A stretch of 64,000 nt of DNA from Syntrophaceae bacterium UBA5744 (lineage in GTDB: Bacteria; Desulfobacterota; Syntrophia; Syntrophales; UBA2192). A program made the translations under genes and the position numbers. Below are positions 10,242-18,248 of this stretch, piece after piece; the stretch's first letter is position 1; every line of letters begins with the position of its first letter. The notes under the pieces were generated by a model, which was given only the letters and a program-made list of their open reading frames with translations, made no database searches and was not told the DNA's origin. Where the stretch lies: assembly GCA_002419215.1 (NCBI GenBank), contig DIFQ01000089.1, forward strand, positions 1 through 64,000, in the 5' to 3' direction.

Positions 10242-10348
10242 GGGGTATCGGGTATCGGGACTCGGGTATCGGGAAGGAAGAAGATTCGTTTATAAAATAC
10301 TCTTTAGTACCTTCAGCCCCTATACCCGAGACCCGAGACCCTAGACCC
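10242..10348. repeat. Family A inverted heptamer element, copy 3
   Basis: Almost the same as copy 2: GGGTATC arms, core GGAAGGAAGAAGATTCG to TACCTTCAGCCCC, right arm CCCGAGA-CCCGAGA-CCCTAGA. It fills the 110-base gap between two convergent genes, and its right end forms the stop codon of the minus-strand gene (TAG inside a TAGGGTC unit). Confidence 0.88.
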
Positions 10349-11010
10349 TATCTGTATTGCGTAAAGCTGAACGGATCGGACACTTTTCGGAGGGTTTCAT
10401 CAATCTCGCTGTAGCTTGCAAGGTAGTATTCCATCATCTTCCCGGGCGGGACCGCCTTCTGGAGCTCCTCCATGATCTGGGTCGAAGGCTCGGCCAGGAC
10501 GAGCTTGATGGTCTTCGCGCTGTTTTCCAGGACGATGATCTTGCGTTCCATGGCGTAACGCTCGCCGAGAACTTTCTGGAGCTGGGGATCGGGCCGGTAA
10601 TCCTTCATGGACAGGATGGGCATGTTGAAGTGTTTCGACAAGGCCGTCAGGTATCCCCGGCTGTTGATGTAGCCGATCTCGATGAGAAGAAGCCCCAGGG
10701 GTCTCGTGTGGCCCCACTTCTCCTTGATCTTCTTCTGTTTTGACAGGGCCTCCTCGAGCTGCTCGCGGGTGATCAGTTTCTGTTCGACCAAAATCTCCCC
10801 GATCGTCTTGCGCTTGTTGTAATAGTATAGGGCGCGGTTGATTTTTTCCTGGGGAACGCCGATCTCGAAGAGAATCTCGCCGAGGTACTTGCCGGGCTGC
10901 TCGGCCTTGATCTCCAACGCCTGGTCCAGCTGTTCCTGCCGGATAATCCCTTTCTCAACGAGGATCTGTCCCAGGGTCTTCTCGCCTCCCGGCCTTGACT
11001 TGATCTCCAT
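10348..11010 (-). CDS. MshEN-like repeat protein (GSPII_E N-terminal type)
   Basis: A 220-residue soluble protein made of at least three and probably four LGxxLxExG-type units (LGQILVEKG at 13, LGEILFEIG at 43, IGEILVEQK at 70, LGLLLIEIG at 105), followed by an alpha/beta region. This is the domain found at the N-terminus of PilB/GspE/MshE ATPases, where long versions bind c-di-GMP. No ATPase domain follows. ATG 11010 is preferred to GTG 11022 because GAGGGAA precedes it. A good sigma-54 promoter lies 70 bases upstream, suggesting coordination with the flagellar regulon. c-di-GMP binding is inference. Confidence 0.8.
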   Translation of the reverse strand: MEIKSRPGGEKTLGQILVEKGIIRQEQLDQALEIKAEQPGKYLGEILFEIGVPQEKINRALYYYNKRKTIGEILVEQKLITREQLEEALSKQKKIKEKWGHTRPLGLLLIEIGYINSRGYLTALSKHFNMPILSMKDYRPDPQLQKVLGERYAMERKIIVLENSAKTIKLVLAEPSTQIMEELQKAVPPGKMMEYYLASYSEIDETLRKVSDPFSFTQYR

Positions 11011-11327
11011 CCGTTCCCTCACTTAATCGTTTTTCGCACCGCCCTGGGATGCGCGAGCGGACCGCGCCGAATTATGGTTGAGCAATAACCGTGCCACGCC
11101 TGAAGTGACCGCTTGCTTGACTTGAGGCATCCCGTGTGAGAATATTCGTGACGGACTATTGCTGTGCGGGAGAAGGACACAAACACATCGTGGAACACAA
11201 ATAGAGCCTTTCATGTGAAGTCGACAGATGGCAGTCAACGTCAAAGGTCAGTTGGCGGTCTGCTTCTTCTCCTTTACCCTGTACCCTGTACCCGATACCC
11301 TATACCCCGGACCCTGAGTAAACCGTT
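11011..11327. other. Gene-free interval between divergent genes
   Basis: It holds the sigma-54 promoter of the minus-strand gene (11081-11096) and, at 11271-11315, mixed family A/B heptamers (ACCCTGT, ACCCGAT, ACCCTAT) directly before the TTG start of the transporter gene. Between these I see no tRNA, no ORF with a ribosome-binding site and no clear riboswitch fold. Confidence 0.6.
11081..11096 (-). promoter_or_regulatory. Sigma-54 promoter for the MshEN-like gene
   Basis: Read on the minus strand: TGGCAC, five bases, TTGCT, with exactly 10 bases between the GG and GC elements. This is a perfect match to the -24/-12 consensus. Transcription would begin near 11069, leaving a leader of about 59 bases before the ATG at 11010. 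Confidence 0.8.
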
Positions 11328-12500
11328 TTGTCAGCGAACAAATTCAACCTCAAAGTCCTGCTTCTTCTTTCCTCGGGCCATCTCGTCACAGACCTCTACC
11401 AGGGGGCTTTGCCGGTCATCCTGCCCTTCCTGAAGGCAAAGCTCATGCTGTCCTACACGGCGACGGGCGTCATCCTCCTGGTGGGCACCCTTACGTCCTC
11501 GGTGATCCAGCCTCTCTTCGGCTACCTCTCGGACCGCAAGGAAAAACCGGTGCTCCTGCCCCTGGGGTGCCTCTGCGCAGGCCTTGGTTTTTCGATGCTC
11601 GCCTTTTCGACGAGCTTCGCCCTTGTGGTGCCGCTTGTCATCCTGAGCGGACTGGGGATTGCCTCTTACCATCCCGAGGGGTTCCGAACGGCCCATTTCT
11701 TTACGGGTGAAAAGAAAGTCACGGGGATGTCCATCTTCTCCGTCGGGGGAAACCTGGGCTTTGCCATCGGCCCGCTTCTGGCCCTTTTTGTGGTTCAGAC
11801 TTTCGGCTTTGACCGCCTTCCCGTCATGATCGCCCCCGCGGTGATCTTCGTTGCGGTTATCCTCACGTTCTGGCGCGCCATCGCCCTCCCCCGTTCCGGG
11901 GAGCAAATGACGGCGGCCGGAAAGGGCGCGGGAGCAGAAGCGGCACATTGGTTCTCGCTGTTTATGCTCATTGCGATCGTGGTCATGCGTTCCTGGATCC
12001 AGGTCGGCCTCTTGACGTACATCCCCTTCTACTTCATCGACTACCTGAAGGGCGATGCGCTTCAGGCGGGATTTCTCGTCTCCACATTCCTTGCCGGGGG
12101 AGCGATCGGGACGCTTGCCGGGGCGCCTCTTGCCGACCGGTGGGGGCACAAACGCTACCTGGTCCTGTCGATGCTTTTGTCCTCGCTTCTGATGCCGATG
12201 TTTTTCGTCACCGAGGGTCTCCTTCTCTTCGTGGTCCTCGGCCTCCTGGGGATGATCCTCATCTCCACCTTCTCGGTGACCATCGTCATGGCACAGCACC
12301 TGATCCCGCAGGGACTGGGTGTCGCCTCGGGGCTCATGGCAGGTTTTGCCATCGGCACCGGGGGGATCTGCGTTACGCTGCTGGGAGTGATCGCTGATTA
12401 TTTCGGCGTCCCCGCAGCCCTGCAGTCGATCATGGCACTCCCCGTCATCGGCTTCCTGCTCACGCTGTGCCTGCGTTACCATGAACAGAAGGGAAGTTAG
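11328..12500 (+). CDS. MFS transporter, fosmidomycin-resistance (Fsr)-like
   Basis: A 390-residue, 12-helix major facilitator superfamily protein of the inner membrane. The first cytoplasmic loop motif appears as GYLSDRKEKPVLLPLG, and its repeat after helix 8 as APLADRWGHKRYLV. The start SSGHLVTDLYQGALPVILPF is typical of Fsr-type drug efflux proteins. An in-frame TAA lies two codons before the TTG at 11328, so TTG is the only nearby start. The upstream bases are heptamer repeat, so the ribosome-binding site is poor. The stop TAG lies in a GAAGTTAG repeat unit. Confidence 0.85.
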   Translation: MSANKFNLKVLLLLSSGHLVTDLYQGALPVILPFLKAKLMLSYTATGVILLVGTLTSSVIQPLFGYLSDRKEKPVLLPLGCLCAGLGFSMLAFSTSFALVVPLVILSGLGIASYHPEGFRTAHFFTGEKKVTGMSIFSVGGNLGFAIGPLLALFVVQTFGFDRLPVMIAPAVIFVAVILTFWRAIALPRSGEQMTAAGKGAGAEAAHWFSLFMLIAIVVMRSWIQVGLLTYIPFYFIDYLKGDALQAGFLVSTFLAGGAIGTLAGAPLADRWGHKRYLVLSMLLSSLLMPMFFVTEGLLLFVVLGLLGMILISTFSVTIVMAQHLIPQGLGVASGLMAGFAIGTGGICVTLLGVIADYFGVPAALQSIMALPVIGFLLTLCLRYHEQKGS

Positions 12501-12623
12501 GAAGACAGGAAGCGCGGAAGATCGGAAAATACAAAAAAAGGATCGGAAGACAGTCTTTCCGATCCTTGCCAAGTCATTTCTTTTTCCGAGCTTCTTAACT
12601 TCCGAGCTTCCTAACTTCGCAGA
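12488..12623. repeat. Family C inverted octamer element with hairpin core
   Basis: Left arm of GAAGTTAG/GAAGACAG/GAAGCGCG 8-bp units, right arm of the complementary CTTCTTAA/CTTCCGAG/CTTCCTAA units. The core has a strong hairpin. Related arrays occur at 26872, 29480 and 30308. It fills the gap between convergent genes. Confidence 0.82.
12538..12567. terminator. Bidirectional hairpin terminator
   Basis: AAGGATCGGAA pairs perfectly with TTCCGATCCTT over 11 bp, with an 8-base centre that can extend the stem. It is A-rich before and T-rich downstream (ATTTCTTTTT). It lies between the convergent transporter and CPBP genes, in the core of the family C repeat. Confidence 0.68.
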
Positions 12624-12637
12624 TGCTTATCTGCGAC

Positions 12638-13255
12638 TTACTGGACAGGTATCACCACGAAGATCATCACGTCCCACACGGCATGGGAAATGAGGCCCGG
12701 CCAGACCGACCGGTAGCGCAGATACATGGCGCCCCAGAAAAACCCGCAGATCAGGGAGGCCATGAAGAGCATGAAGTTGAATCCGAAGACGTGGATGGCG
12801 GCATAGACGATCGAGGCGATGATGGTTCCGCCCATCCTCCCATAGCGCCCATAGAGACGCTCCTGAACGAACCCGCGCCAGAAGATCTCTTCGGCGGGCC
12901 CCACCCAGAAAAGCAGCAAAAGCCCGATGGCAACGGGCGAGGCCTGTGCCCGCGTGCTGTAGATGCCGGCAATCTCCGGTCTGGCGAAATGGAACCATTG
13001 CGTCGAGAGGGCGTTGCCGACCCAGAAGATCGCGTAGAGCACAATGGCCGACGCAAGCCCGATGGCGACGTGGGCGGGTTTGAAGCCATAGATCTCGCGG
13101 AGCCGCTCTTTCTGGAGCCAGAGGCCCGAGCCTGCCAGGACGGCCGTTGCCATCGCCATGACGAGCCAGAAATTCAGGCGGGGGGCCGTCCACGGCGAAA
13201 ACAGGACGAACCAGAAAAGAGTTGCCAGGACACAGAGCCAGCTGACCGCGGTCAT
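12638..13255 (-). CDS. CPBP family intramembrane protease-like protein
   Basis: A 205-residue multi-pass membrane protein (Abi/CAAX-protease family). The diagnostic motifs are EEIFWRGF (EExxxR), the histidine in AAIHVFGFN and the HAVWD motif in the last helix. The ATG at 13255 overlaps the stop of the upstream prenyltransferase gene (ATGA); a longer open frame upstream of it is an artefact of that gene. Coupling to a UbiA gene suggests a membrane-lipid or quinone-linked role, but the substrate is unknown. Confidence 0.88.
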   Translation of the reverse strand: MTAVSWLCVLATLFWFVLFSPWTAPRLNFWLVMAMATAVLAGSGLWLQKERLREIYGFKPAHVAIGLASAIVLYAIFWVGNALSTQWFHFARPEIAGIYSTRAQASPVAIGLLLLFWVGPAEEIFWRGFVQERLYGRYGRMGGTIIASIVYAAIHVFGFNFMLFMASLICGFFWGAMYLRYRSVWPGLISHAVWDVMIFVVIPVQ

Positions 13256-14190
13256 TTCAGGAAAGTCCCGACGAGGATGGCAATCCCGAAGAGCGCGCAG
13301 AACGCCAGGTGCAGCTGGGCCGACATGACATCCCCCATGGCGATGGATTCCGGCTTTCCGGGCACACTGGCCAGAACGGCCTTCACGTTGCGCAGCGCCA
13401 GCGGCAGGGTGATCCCCACGGCGAGTGCCAGGGGCGTGACGAGCTTCGCCAGGACCATGACGAGGACAACGAGGTAGGCGCCGGCGACGAGGCCCACGTA
13501 GATGGCCTTGGCGGCCGGCACGCCCAGCACCATGGCCATGGTCTTGATGTTGGCGCGGGTATCGTCGGAGATGTCCCGCAGGTTGTTGGCGTGAAGGATC
13601 GCCGCCACGAGGCATCCCACGGGAAGCGACGCATAGAGAACCGTCAGGCTGAATCCGCCCGTCAGGGCAAGGTAGGAACCGATGACCATCAGCGGCCCCA
13701 TGAGGATGAAGACCAGGAGGTCACCCAGGGCCACGTACTTGTAGGCTACGGGACCGCCCGTGTAGAACCATCCTCCGAGCAGCCCGATGACGCCCAGGAT
13801 GAAAATGGGCCACCCGCGAACCGCAACCAGCAGCAGGCCCAGGGAGAATCCGATGGCAAAGAGTATGACGCCCGCCGCGAGAAGCTGCTTCGGGGTCAGG
13901 AGCCCCTCGACGAGGACCCGGCTGCCGCCGTACGTCTCGTCCCGGTCCACGCCCCTGCGGTAGTCGAAATAATCGCTCACCATGTTCGTCCCGATGTGAA
14001 ACAGAAGCGAGCAGGCGACGATGAGGGGAAAGAGCGGCCATGAAACCGGCCCTTCTGCGGCGGCGGCCAGCACGGCGCCGATGACCACGGGCAGGACGGA
14101 TGCCGTGAGGGAAAAAGGCCGGGTCGCCTGGAACCAGACACCCAGATGATTTCGTTTCGGATCTACGGCCGATGTATCTCTTGTCCCCAT
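13252..14190 (-). CDS. menA: UbiA prenyltransferase, MenA-like
   Basis: A 312-residue, 9-helix inner-membrane prenyltransferase. It resembles 1,4-dihydroxy-2-naphthoate polyprenyltransferase, which attaches the isoprenoid tail in menaquinone synthesis. The first Asp-rich motif is NMVSDYFDYRRGVDRDE and the second is NNLRDISDDTRANIKT. A GGATGGAG site precedes the ATG. It is first in a two-gene operon with the CPBP protein. The MenA assignment rests on the motif style; other UbiA substrates cannot be excluded because no other men genes are in the window. Confidence 0.82.
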   Translation of the reverse strand: MGTRDTSAVDPKRNHLGVWFQATRPFSLTASVLPVVIGAVLAAAAEGPVSWPLFPLIVACSLLFHIGTNMVSDYFDYRRGVDRDETYGGSRVLVEGLLTPKQLLAAGVILFAIGFSLGLLLVAVRGWPIFILGVIGLLGGWFYTGGPVAYKYVALGDLLVFILMGPLMVIGSYLALTGGFSLTVLYASLPVGCLVAAILHANNLRDISDDTRANIKTMAMVLGVPAAKAIYVGLVAGAYLVVLVMVLAKLVTPLALAVGITLPLALRNVKAVLASVPGKPESIAMGDVMSAQLHLAFCALFGIAILVGTFLK

Positions 14191-14270
14191 TTCTCCATCC
14201 TCGATCGCATAGGGTTCAACTCCCGGAAGGAATTTTTATCCATACCCGACAGGTCAAGTCAAGCCCAAAA

Positions 14271-14400
14271 ATACAGGGTTCAGGGTGCAGGGGACAGGGT
14301 CCAGGGCCAAGAAAAATCCCCCTTTCCTCCCCCTTTGCAAAAGGGGGAATGAGGGGGATTTTCTTTCCCGAAGCCCGATGCCTGAAGCCTGAAGCCTGTC
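14271..14400. repeat. Composite repeat: family B arm, hairpin, CTGAAGCC array
   Basis: From the left: GGGTTCA/GGGTGCA/GGGTCCA heptamers, the CCCCC/GGGGG hairpin, then CCCGAAGC, CCGATGCC, TGAAGCC units ending at the rubrerythrin stop codon. Three repeat kinds are nested in one 210-base gap. Between 14191 and 14270 I see no other signal. Confidence 0.75.
14314..14362. terminator. Long C/G-rich hairpin after rubrerythrin
   Basis: AAATCCCCCTTTCCTCCCCC, plus TTT, pairs with AAAGGGGGAATGAGGGGGAT, plus TT, around a GCA loop. It is nearly identical to the hairpins at 9331 and 19236. It lies 40 bases downstream of the rubrerythrin stop codon and is followed on that strand by a family B array (14271-14310). 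Confidence 0.65.
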
Positions 14401-14401
14401 T

Positions 14402-14896
14402 TCAGTCGACCTTCTTGAATGCCTGTTTCCTGGCCTTGCACACGGGGCATTCATCGGGCGCCTCGCCCTCCACCGTCATCCCGCAGACCTGGCAGACCCA
14501 GTAGTCCGCATCGGGCGTCTTGCCGAGGTTCTCGAGCATCTTCTTGTAGAGCGCCGCGTGAATCTTTTCCACGGCATTGGCAAATTCGAAGCTCCTGAGC
14601 GCCCCCGCCACCCCTTCAGCCTTGGCGTCTGCGATCATCTCCGGGTACATCTTCTGGAACTCGTAAGACTCGCCGGTTATGGCCTCCTCGAGATTCTCCT
14701 TCGTGGACTTGATCCCCTTGAGCTCCCGCAGATGGGCGTGTGCGTGTACCGTCTCCGCCTCGGCGGCGGCCCGGAAGAGCTTTGCAGCCTGTTTGAATCC
14801 CTCCAGCTCGGCCTTTTTCGCAAAGGCGAGGTACGTGCGGTTGGCCTGCGATTCGCCCGCAAAGGCTTCTTTCAGGTTTTTCTCGGTTTTCGACAT
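14402..14896 (-). CDS. rbr: Rubrerythrin
   Basis: A cytoplasmic peroxide-reducing diiron protein, typical of anaerobes. The 164 residues have a ferritin-like four-helix domain with metal ligands in GESQANRTYL, EAETVHAH, ITGESYEFQ and VEKIHAAL, then a C-terminal rubredoxin-like iron site with two CxxC pairs (CQVCG and CPVCK). A strong AAGGAGG site precedes the ATG. It has no operon partner; the next gene upstream is over 100 bases away. Confidence 0.96.
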   Translation of the reverse strand: MSKTEKNLKEAFAGESQANRTYLAFAKKAELEGFKQAAKLFRAAAEAETVHAHAHLRELKGIKSTKENLEEAITGESYEFQKMYPEMIADAKAEGVAGALRSFEFANAVEKIHAALYKKMLENLGKTPDADYWVCQVCGMTVEGEAPDECPVCKARKQAFKKVD

Positions 14897-15000
14897 TTTA
14901 TCCTCCTTCTTGAGATTGTCACCGGGGGTTTTGATCTTGAAAAACGAACCCGCCGGGCGGGACGCACCGGCAGGATTTCATGACTGACCGAAAGATTTTA

Positions 15001-17607
15001 TCAGCCTTTTTTCCTTTTCACAAATTTTTCCAGCTCGATCGCGATGAGGGGAATGAAGGCCAGGACGGTACAAAGGAAAAGCTCGCCGGCCGTGAGGGGC
15101 TTCGTGTCGAATATGGGGTTGAGGAAGGGCACGTAGATCACGGCGAGCTGCAACAGAACCCCCACGGCGATGGCCCCCAGCATGGCCTTGTTGGTGAAGA
15201 GACCCAGCTTGAAAAGGGATTCCTTCTCCGAGCGGACGGCCAGGGCCGTCGTCAGCTGACCCCAGACAATCACCGTGAAGACCATGGTCTCCCAATCGTC
15301 GTTGCCCGATTTGACCTCCATGTACTGCACCCCGATGCAGAGGACCGCCATCAGCAGGCCCACCCAGATGCAGAAAGCACCCAGCCCGTGGGCGAAGATG
15401 CCTTCCCGCGGGTCCCGCGGCGGGCGCTTCATCACCTCACCTTCGGCAGGCTCGACCGCAAGGGCGAGCGCCGGGAGGCTGTCCGTGACGAGGTTCATCC
15501 AGAGGATCTGGATCGGCTGCAGGGGCAGAGGCAGCCCCAGCAAGGGGGCCAGGAAGAGCGTCAGGACCTCGCCGGAGTTGCAGGCCAGGAGGTACTTGAT
15601 GAACTTCCGGATGTTGTCGTAGATCATCCGGCCTTCCTGGATGGCCTTCACGATGGTGGCGAAGTTGTCGTCCAGGAGGATCATATGGGAGGCCTCCTTG
15701 GAGACGTCGGTCCCCGTGATGCCCATGGCGATCCCGATGTCGGCCCGTTTGAGCGCAGGGGCGTCATTGACGCCATCGCCCGTCATGGCCACGATCTGCC
15801 CCTTGTCCTGCAGCGCCCTGACGATCTTGAGCTTTTGCTCGGGAATCATCCGGGCGTAGACCCGGATATCCTCCACCTGGTTCTCGAAGTCCTCGAGGGA
15901 AAGCCTGTCCAGTTCCCGGCAGGTCATCACCGCACCCCCGTCCTCGACGATCCCGATGCGCCGGGCGATGGAGAGCGCCGTAAGCGGGTGGTCTCCCGTG
16001 ATCATGACGGGCCGGATACCGGCGGACTTGCAGAGAGCCACGGCCTGGCGGACCTCTTCCCGGGGCGGGTCCAGCATGCCCGTAAGCCCCAGCAGCGTGA
16101 GCCCCTGCTCGACGTGCCCGGGCGACAGATCGTCGGGCACTTCGCTCCAGAGGCGCGCAGCCACGGCCAGGACGCGGAGGCCCGCGCCGGCCATCCGGTC
16201 GTTCTCGCGGCTCACCTCGTCGGCATCGAGCGGTGCGAGCTTTCGTTCCGTGAGCACGTTGACGGCCTTTTCGAGCATGACGTCGACGCCGCCCTTCGTG
16301 AGGGCCATGTACCCCCCGGGCCACCGGTGGATCGTCGTCATGCACTTGCGCTCCGAATCGAAGGGGATCTCGGCCACGCGGGGGTGCTCCGTCTCGAGCT
16401 CGGCCTTTACAAATCCGTGCTCCCTGGCAACCCGGTAGAGGGCGATTTCCGTCGGGTCCCCGCTGACCCCGGTGATGTCCTCGTGGGTGTAGGCAAGCGC
16501 ATCGTTGCTGAGGGCCAGCGCCTTCAGGAGATGATCGAATCGCCCGAGTTCGGGGTCATCGCTTTTGAACAGCGTCCCGTTGGCGTAAATCTCCTCGACG
16601 GTCATGCGGTTCCAGGTGAGGGTTCCCGTCTTGTCGGAGCAGATGGTTGTGACGGACCCCAGGGTCTCGACGGCGGGAAGTTTCCGGATCAGGGCATTGT
16701 GCTCCACCATCTTGCGCGCCCCCAGGGCGAGCGAGATGGTGATGACGGCGGGAAGGGCCTCAGGGATGGCTGCGACGGCCAGAGAGACGGCCGTGAGGAA
16801 CATGAGAACGGGGGCCTCGCCCCGCAGGAGCCCCACGCCGAAGATGAAGGCGCAGATGAACAGGACCGCCACGGCAATCTTCTTCCCGAAGACGGTGAGG
16901 CGCTTCTGGAGGGGGGTCTTGACCTCCTCTTCCTCCTGGAGCATGGTGGCGATCTTGCCGAGCTCCGTCTCCATCCCCGTGCCGATCACGATGCCGGTGC
17001 CCCGCCCGTATGTGACGACGGTGCCCTTGAAGACCATGTTCGAGCGGTCGCCCAGGGGAAGCAGCGCCTCGTGCAGCACGCGGGTGTGCTTTTCCACGGG
17101 GACCGACTCGCCCGTGAGGGCCGCTTCCTCGATTTTCAGCACGGCCGCCTCGGTAAGCCGCATGTCGGCCGGGACGATGCCCCCCGCCTCGAGCAGCACC
17201 AGGTCCCCCGGGACGATCTCCGAGCCGGGAATGGATGAAACGCTGCCATCACGAAGGACCCGGGCTACGGGGGCGGCCATCTGCTTCAGGGCCTCCATGG
17301 CCTTCTCGGCGCGGTACTCCTGGACAACGCCGATGACAGCGTTCAGCAGGACAATCACGAGGATGGCGATGGTGTCGGCCAGATCACCCACGAAGCCGGA
17401 CACGACGGCGGCAGCGATCAGGATCAGGATCATGAAATCCCGGAACTGATCGACAATCATCGCCAGCAGCGATCGCTTTCCCTTCTCGACCAGCTCATTG
17501 CGGCCGTATTTCGCGAGTCGCCTTCCGGCCTCTTCCGATGAAAGGCCGTCGATGGGGACGTCCAGTTCGGCCAGGACCGCCTTGATCTCTTTTTGGTGCC
17601 AGTTCAT
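15001..17607 (-). CDS. P-type (P2A, Ca2+-type) cation-transporting ATPase
   Basis: An 868-residue inner-membrane pump. The phosphorylated aspartate is D325 in SDKTGTLTWNRM. The actuator TGES loop (ALTGESVPVEK), nucleotide-binding KGGVDVML and hinge MTGDGVNDAPALK are intact. The M4 ion-binding motif AAIPEALPA (PEGLPA-like) and M6 NLVTDSLPALAL point to the Ca2+ (P2A) group. Ca2+ or Mn2+ export is likely. It is monocistronic with a 640-base gene-free gap upstream. Confidence 0.93.
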   Translation of the reverse strand: MNWHQKEIKAVLAELDVPIDGLSSEEAGRRLAKYGRNELVEKGKRSLLAMIVDQFRDFMILILIAAAVVSGFVGDLADTIAILVIVLLNAVIGVVQEYRAEKAMEALKQMAAPVARVLRDGSVSSIPGSEIVPGDLVLLEAGGIVPADMRLTEAAVLKIEEAALTGESVPVEKHTRVLHEALLPLGDRSNMVFKGTVVTYGRGTGIVIGTGMETELGKIATMLQEEEEVKTPLQKRLTVFGKKIAVAVLFICAFIFGVGLLRGEAPVLMFLTAVSLAVAAIPEALPAVITISLALGARKMVEHNALIRKLPAVETLGSVTTICSDKTGTLTWNRMTVEEIYANGTLFKSDDPELGRFDHLLKALALSNDALAYTHEDITGVSGDPTEIALYRVAREHGFVKAELETEHPRVAEIPFDSERKCMTTIHRWPGGYMALTKGGVDVMLEKAVNVLTERKLAPLDADEVSRENDRMAGAGLRVLAVAARLWSEVPDDLSPGHVEQGLTLLGLTGMLDPPREEVRQAVALCKSAGIRPVMITGDHPLTALSIARRIGIVEDGGAVMTCRELDRLSLEDFENQVEDIRVYARMIPEQKLKIVRALQDKGQIVAMTGDGVNDAPALKRADIGIAMGITGTDVSKEASHMILLDDNFATIVKAIQEGRMIYDNIRKFIKYLLACNSGEVLTLFLAPLLGLPLPLQPIQILWMNLVTDSLPALALAVEPAEGEVMKRPPRDPREGIFAHGLGAFCIWVGLLMAVLCIGVQYMEVKSGNDDWETMVFTVIVWGQLTTALAVRSEKESLFKLGLFTNKAMLGAIAVGVLLQLAVIYVPFLNPIFDTKPLTAGELFLCTVLAFIPLIAIELEKFVKRKKG

Positions 17608-18248
17608 GAAACTCCCGCTTCAGAACCCGGGGTCGCCGTTAGGGGTATGATCATGTGCGCGGTTACAGGCAATAAAAAGGGGGCTGCATGAGCCCGGCCC
17701 CTTCAGGGCAGGCCGGTTGAAGCCCCTTGCGTTACTGACGCATGATGGTACAAGGGCATTGCCTTATCCTGTAAGAAAAGAGGGGAATGAACTACCCCGC
17801 AGCAACGTTCGACAGGCTCACGTCAGGCGCTGCGGGGTCTCGAACAGGAATGTCATGCCCGTGAAAACGGGCATCCATCCTGGATTCCCTCTTTCCAATG
17901 ACAGATTCGAAGCAAGTTTCGGGGAATTGTACCCGTAGTGATTAAAATGGATTCGGGCTTCCCTGCGTGCAGCCGTTTCCAACTCCCCGGTAACCCTTAT
18001 CAGATCGGGCACATTGCCGTCAAGATTGCCGTGCCGGTCCGCCCGTCTCGATGCCGCCGAAGGCGCCAATCCCGTCATCAAGAGTGCCGGAAAGGCCTGC
18101 GATCCATCGCCTTCAAAAGAAAATCCTATCTTCTGATCAAAATCAGTTGATATTCTCCGGCAATGGCGATAGTATATCAAGATTATGATATTGGTTGCAT
18201 TATTTATTTTTTTCTGTGGATGGTCGCTGATGGCTTCATGGAGTCCCT
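17608..18248. other. 641-base gene-free region between divergent genes
   Basis: The only strong structure is the second copy of the 150-bp repeat (17781-17946). The segment 17650-17735 has GGGGCT/AGCCCC pieces that could form imperfect hairpins but no clear terminator. From about 18115 to 18240 the sequence becomes AT-rich before the lipoprotein gene and probably holds its promoter, which I cannot place exactly. Small frames here lack ribosome-binding sites. Confidence 0.55.
17781..17946. repeat. 150-bp dispersed repeat, copy 2
   Basis: Same order of blocks as at 4074-4230: CCCCGCAGCAACGTTCGACA, a perfect ATGCCCGT-GAAA-ACGGGCAT hairpin (17852-17871), GGATTCCCTCTTT, and the GAAGCAAGTTTC palindrome (one arm base changed), ending in GTGATTAAA. 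The two copies are in the same orientation 13.7 kb apart. Confidence 0.88.

Noticed and set aside
11023..11327. tRNA or riboswitch in the gap before the transporter
   Set aside because: No TPsiC-loop-like GTTCGAATC, no cloverleaf arms and no recognisable aptamer core.
14980..17238. 752-codon plus-strand frame opposite the P-type ATPase
   Set aside because: An antisense shadow; the ATPase on the other strand has all family motifs.
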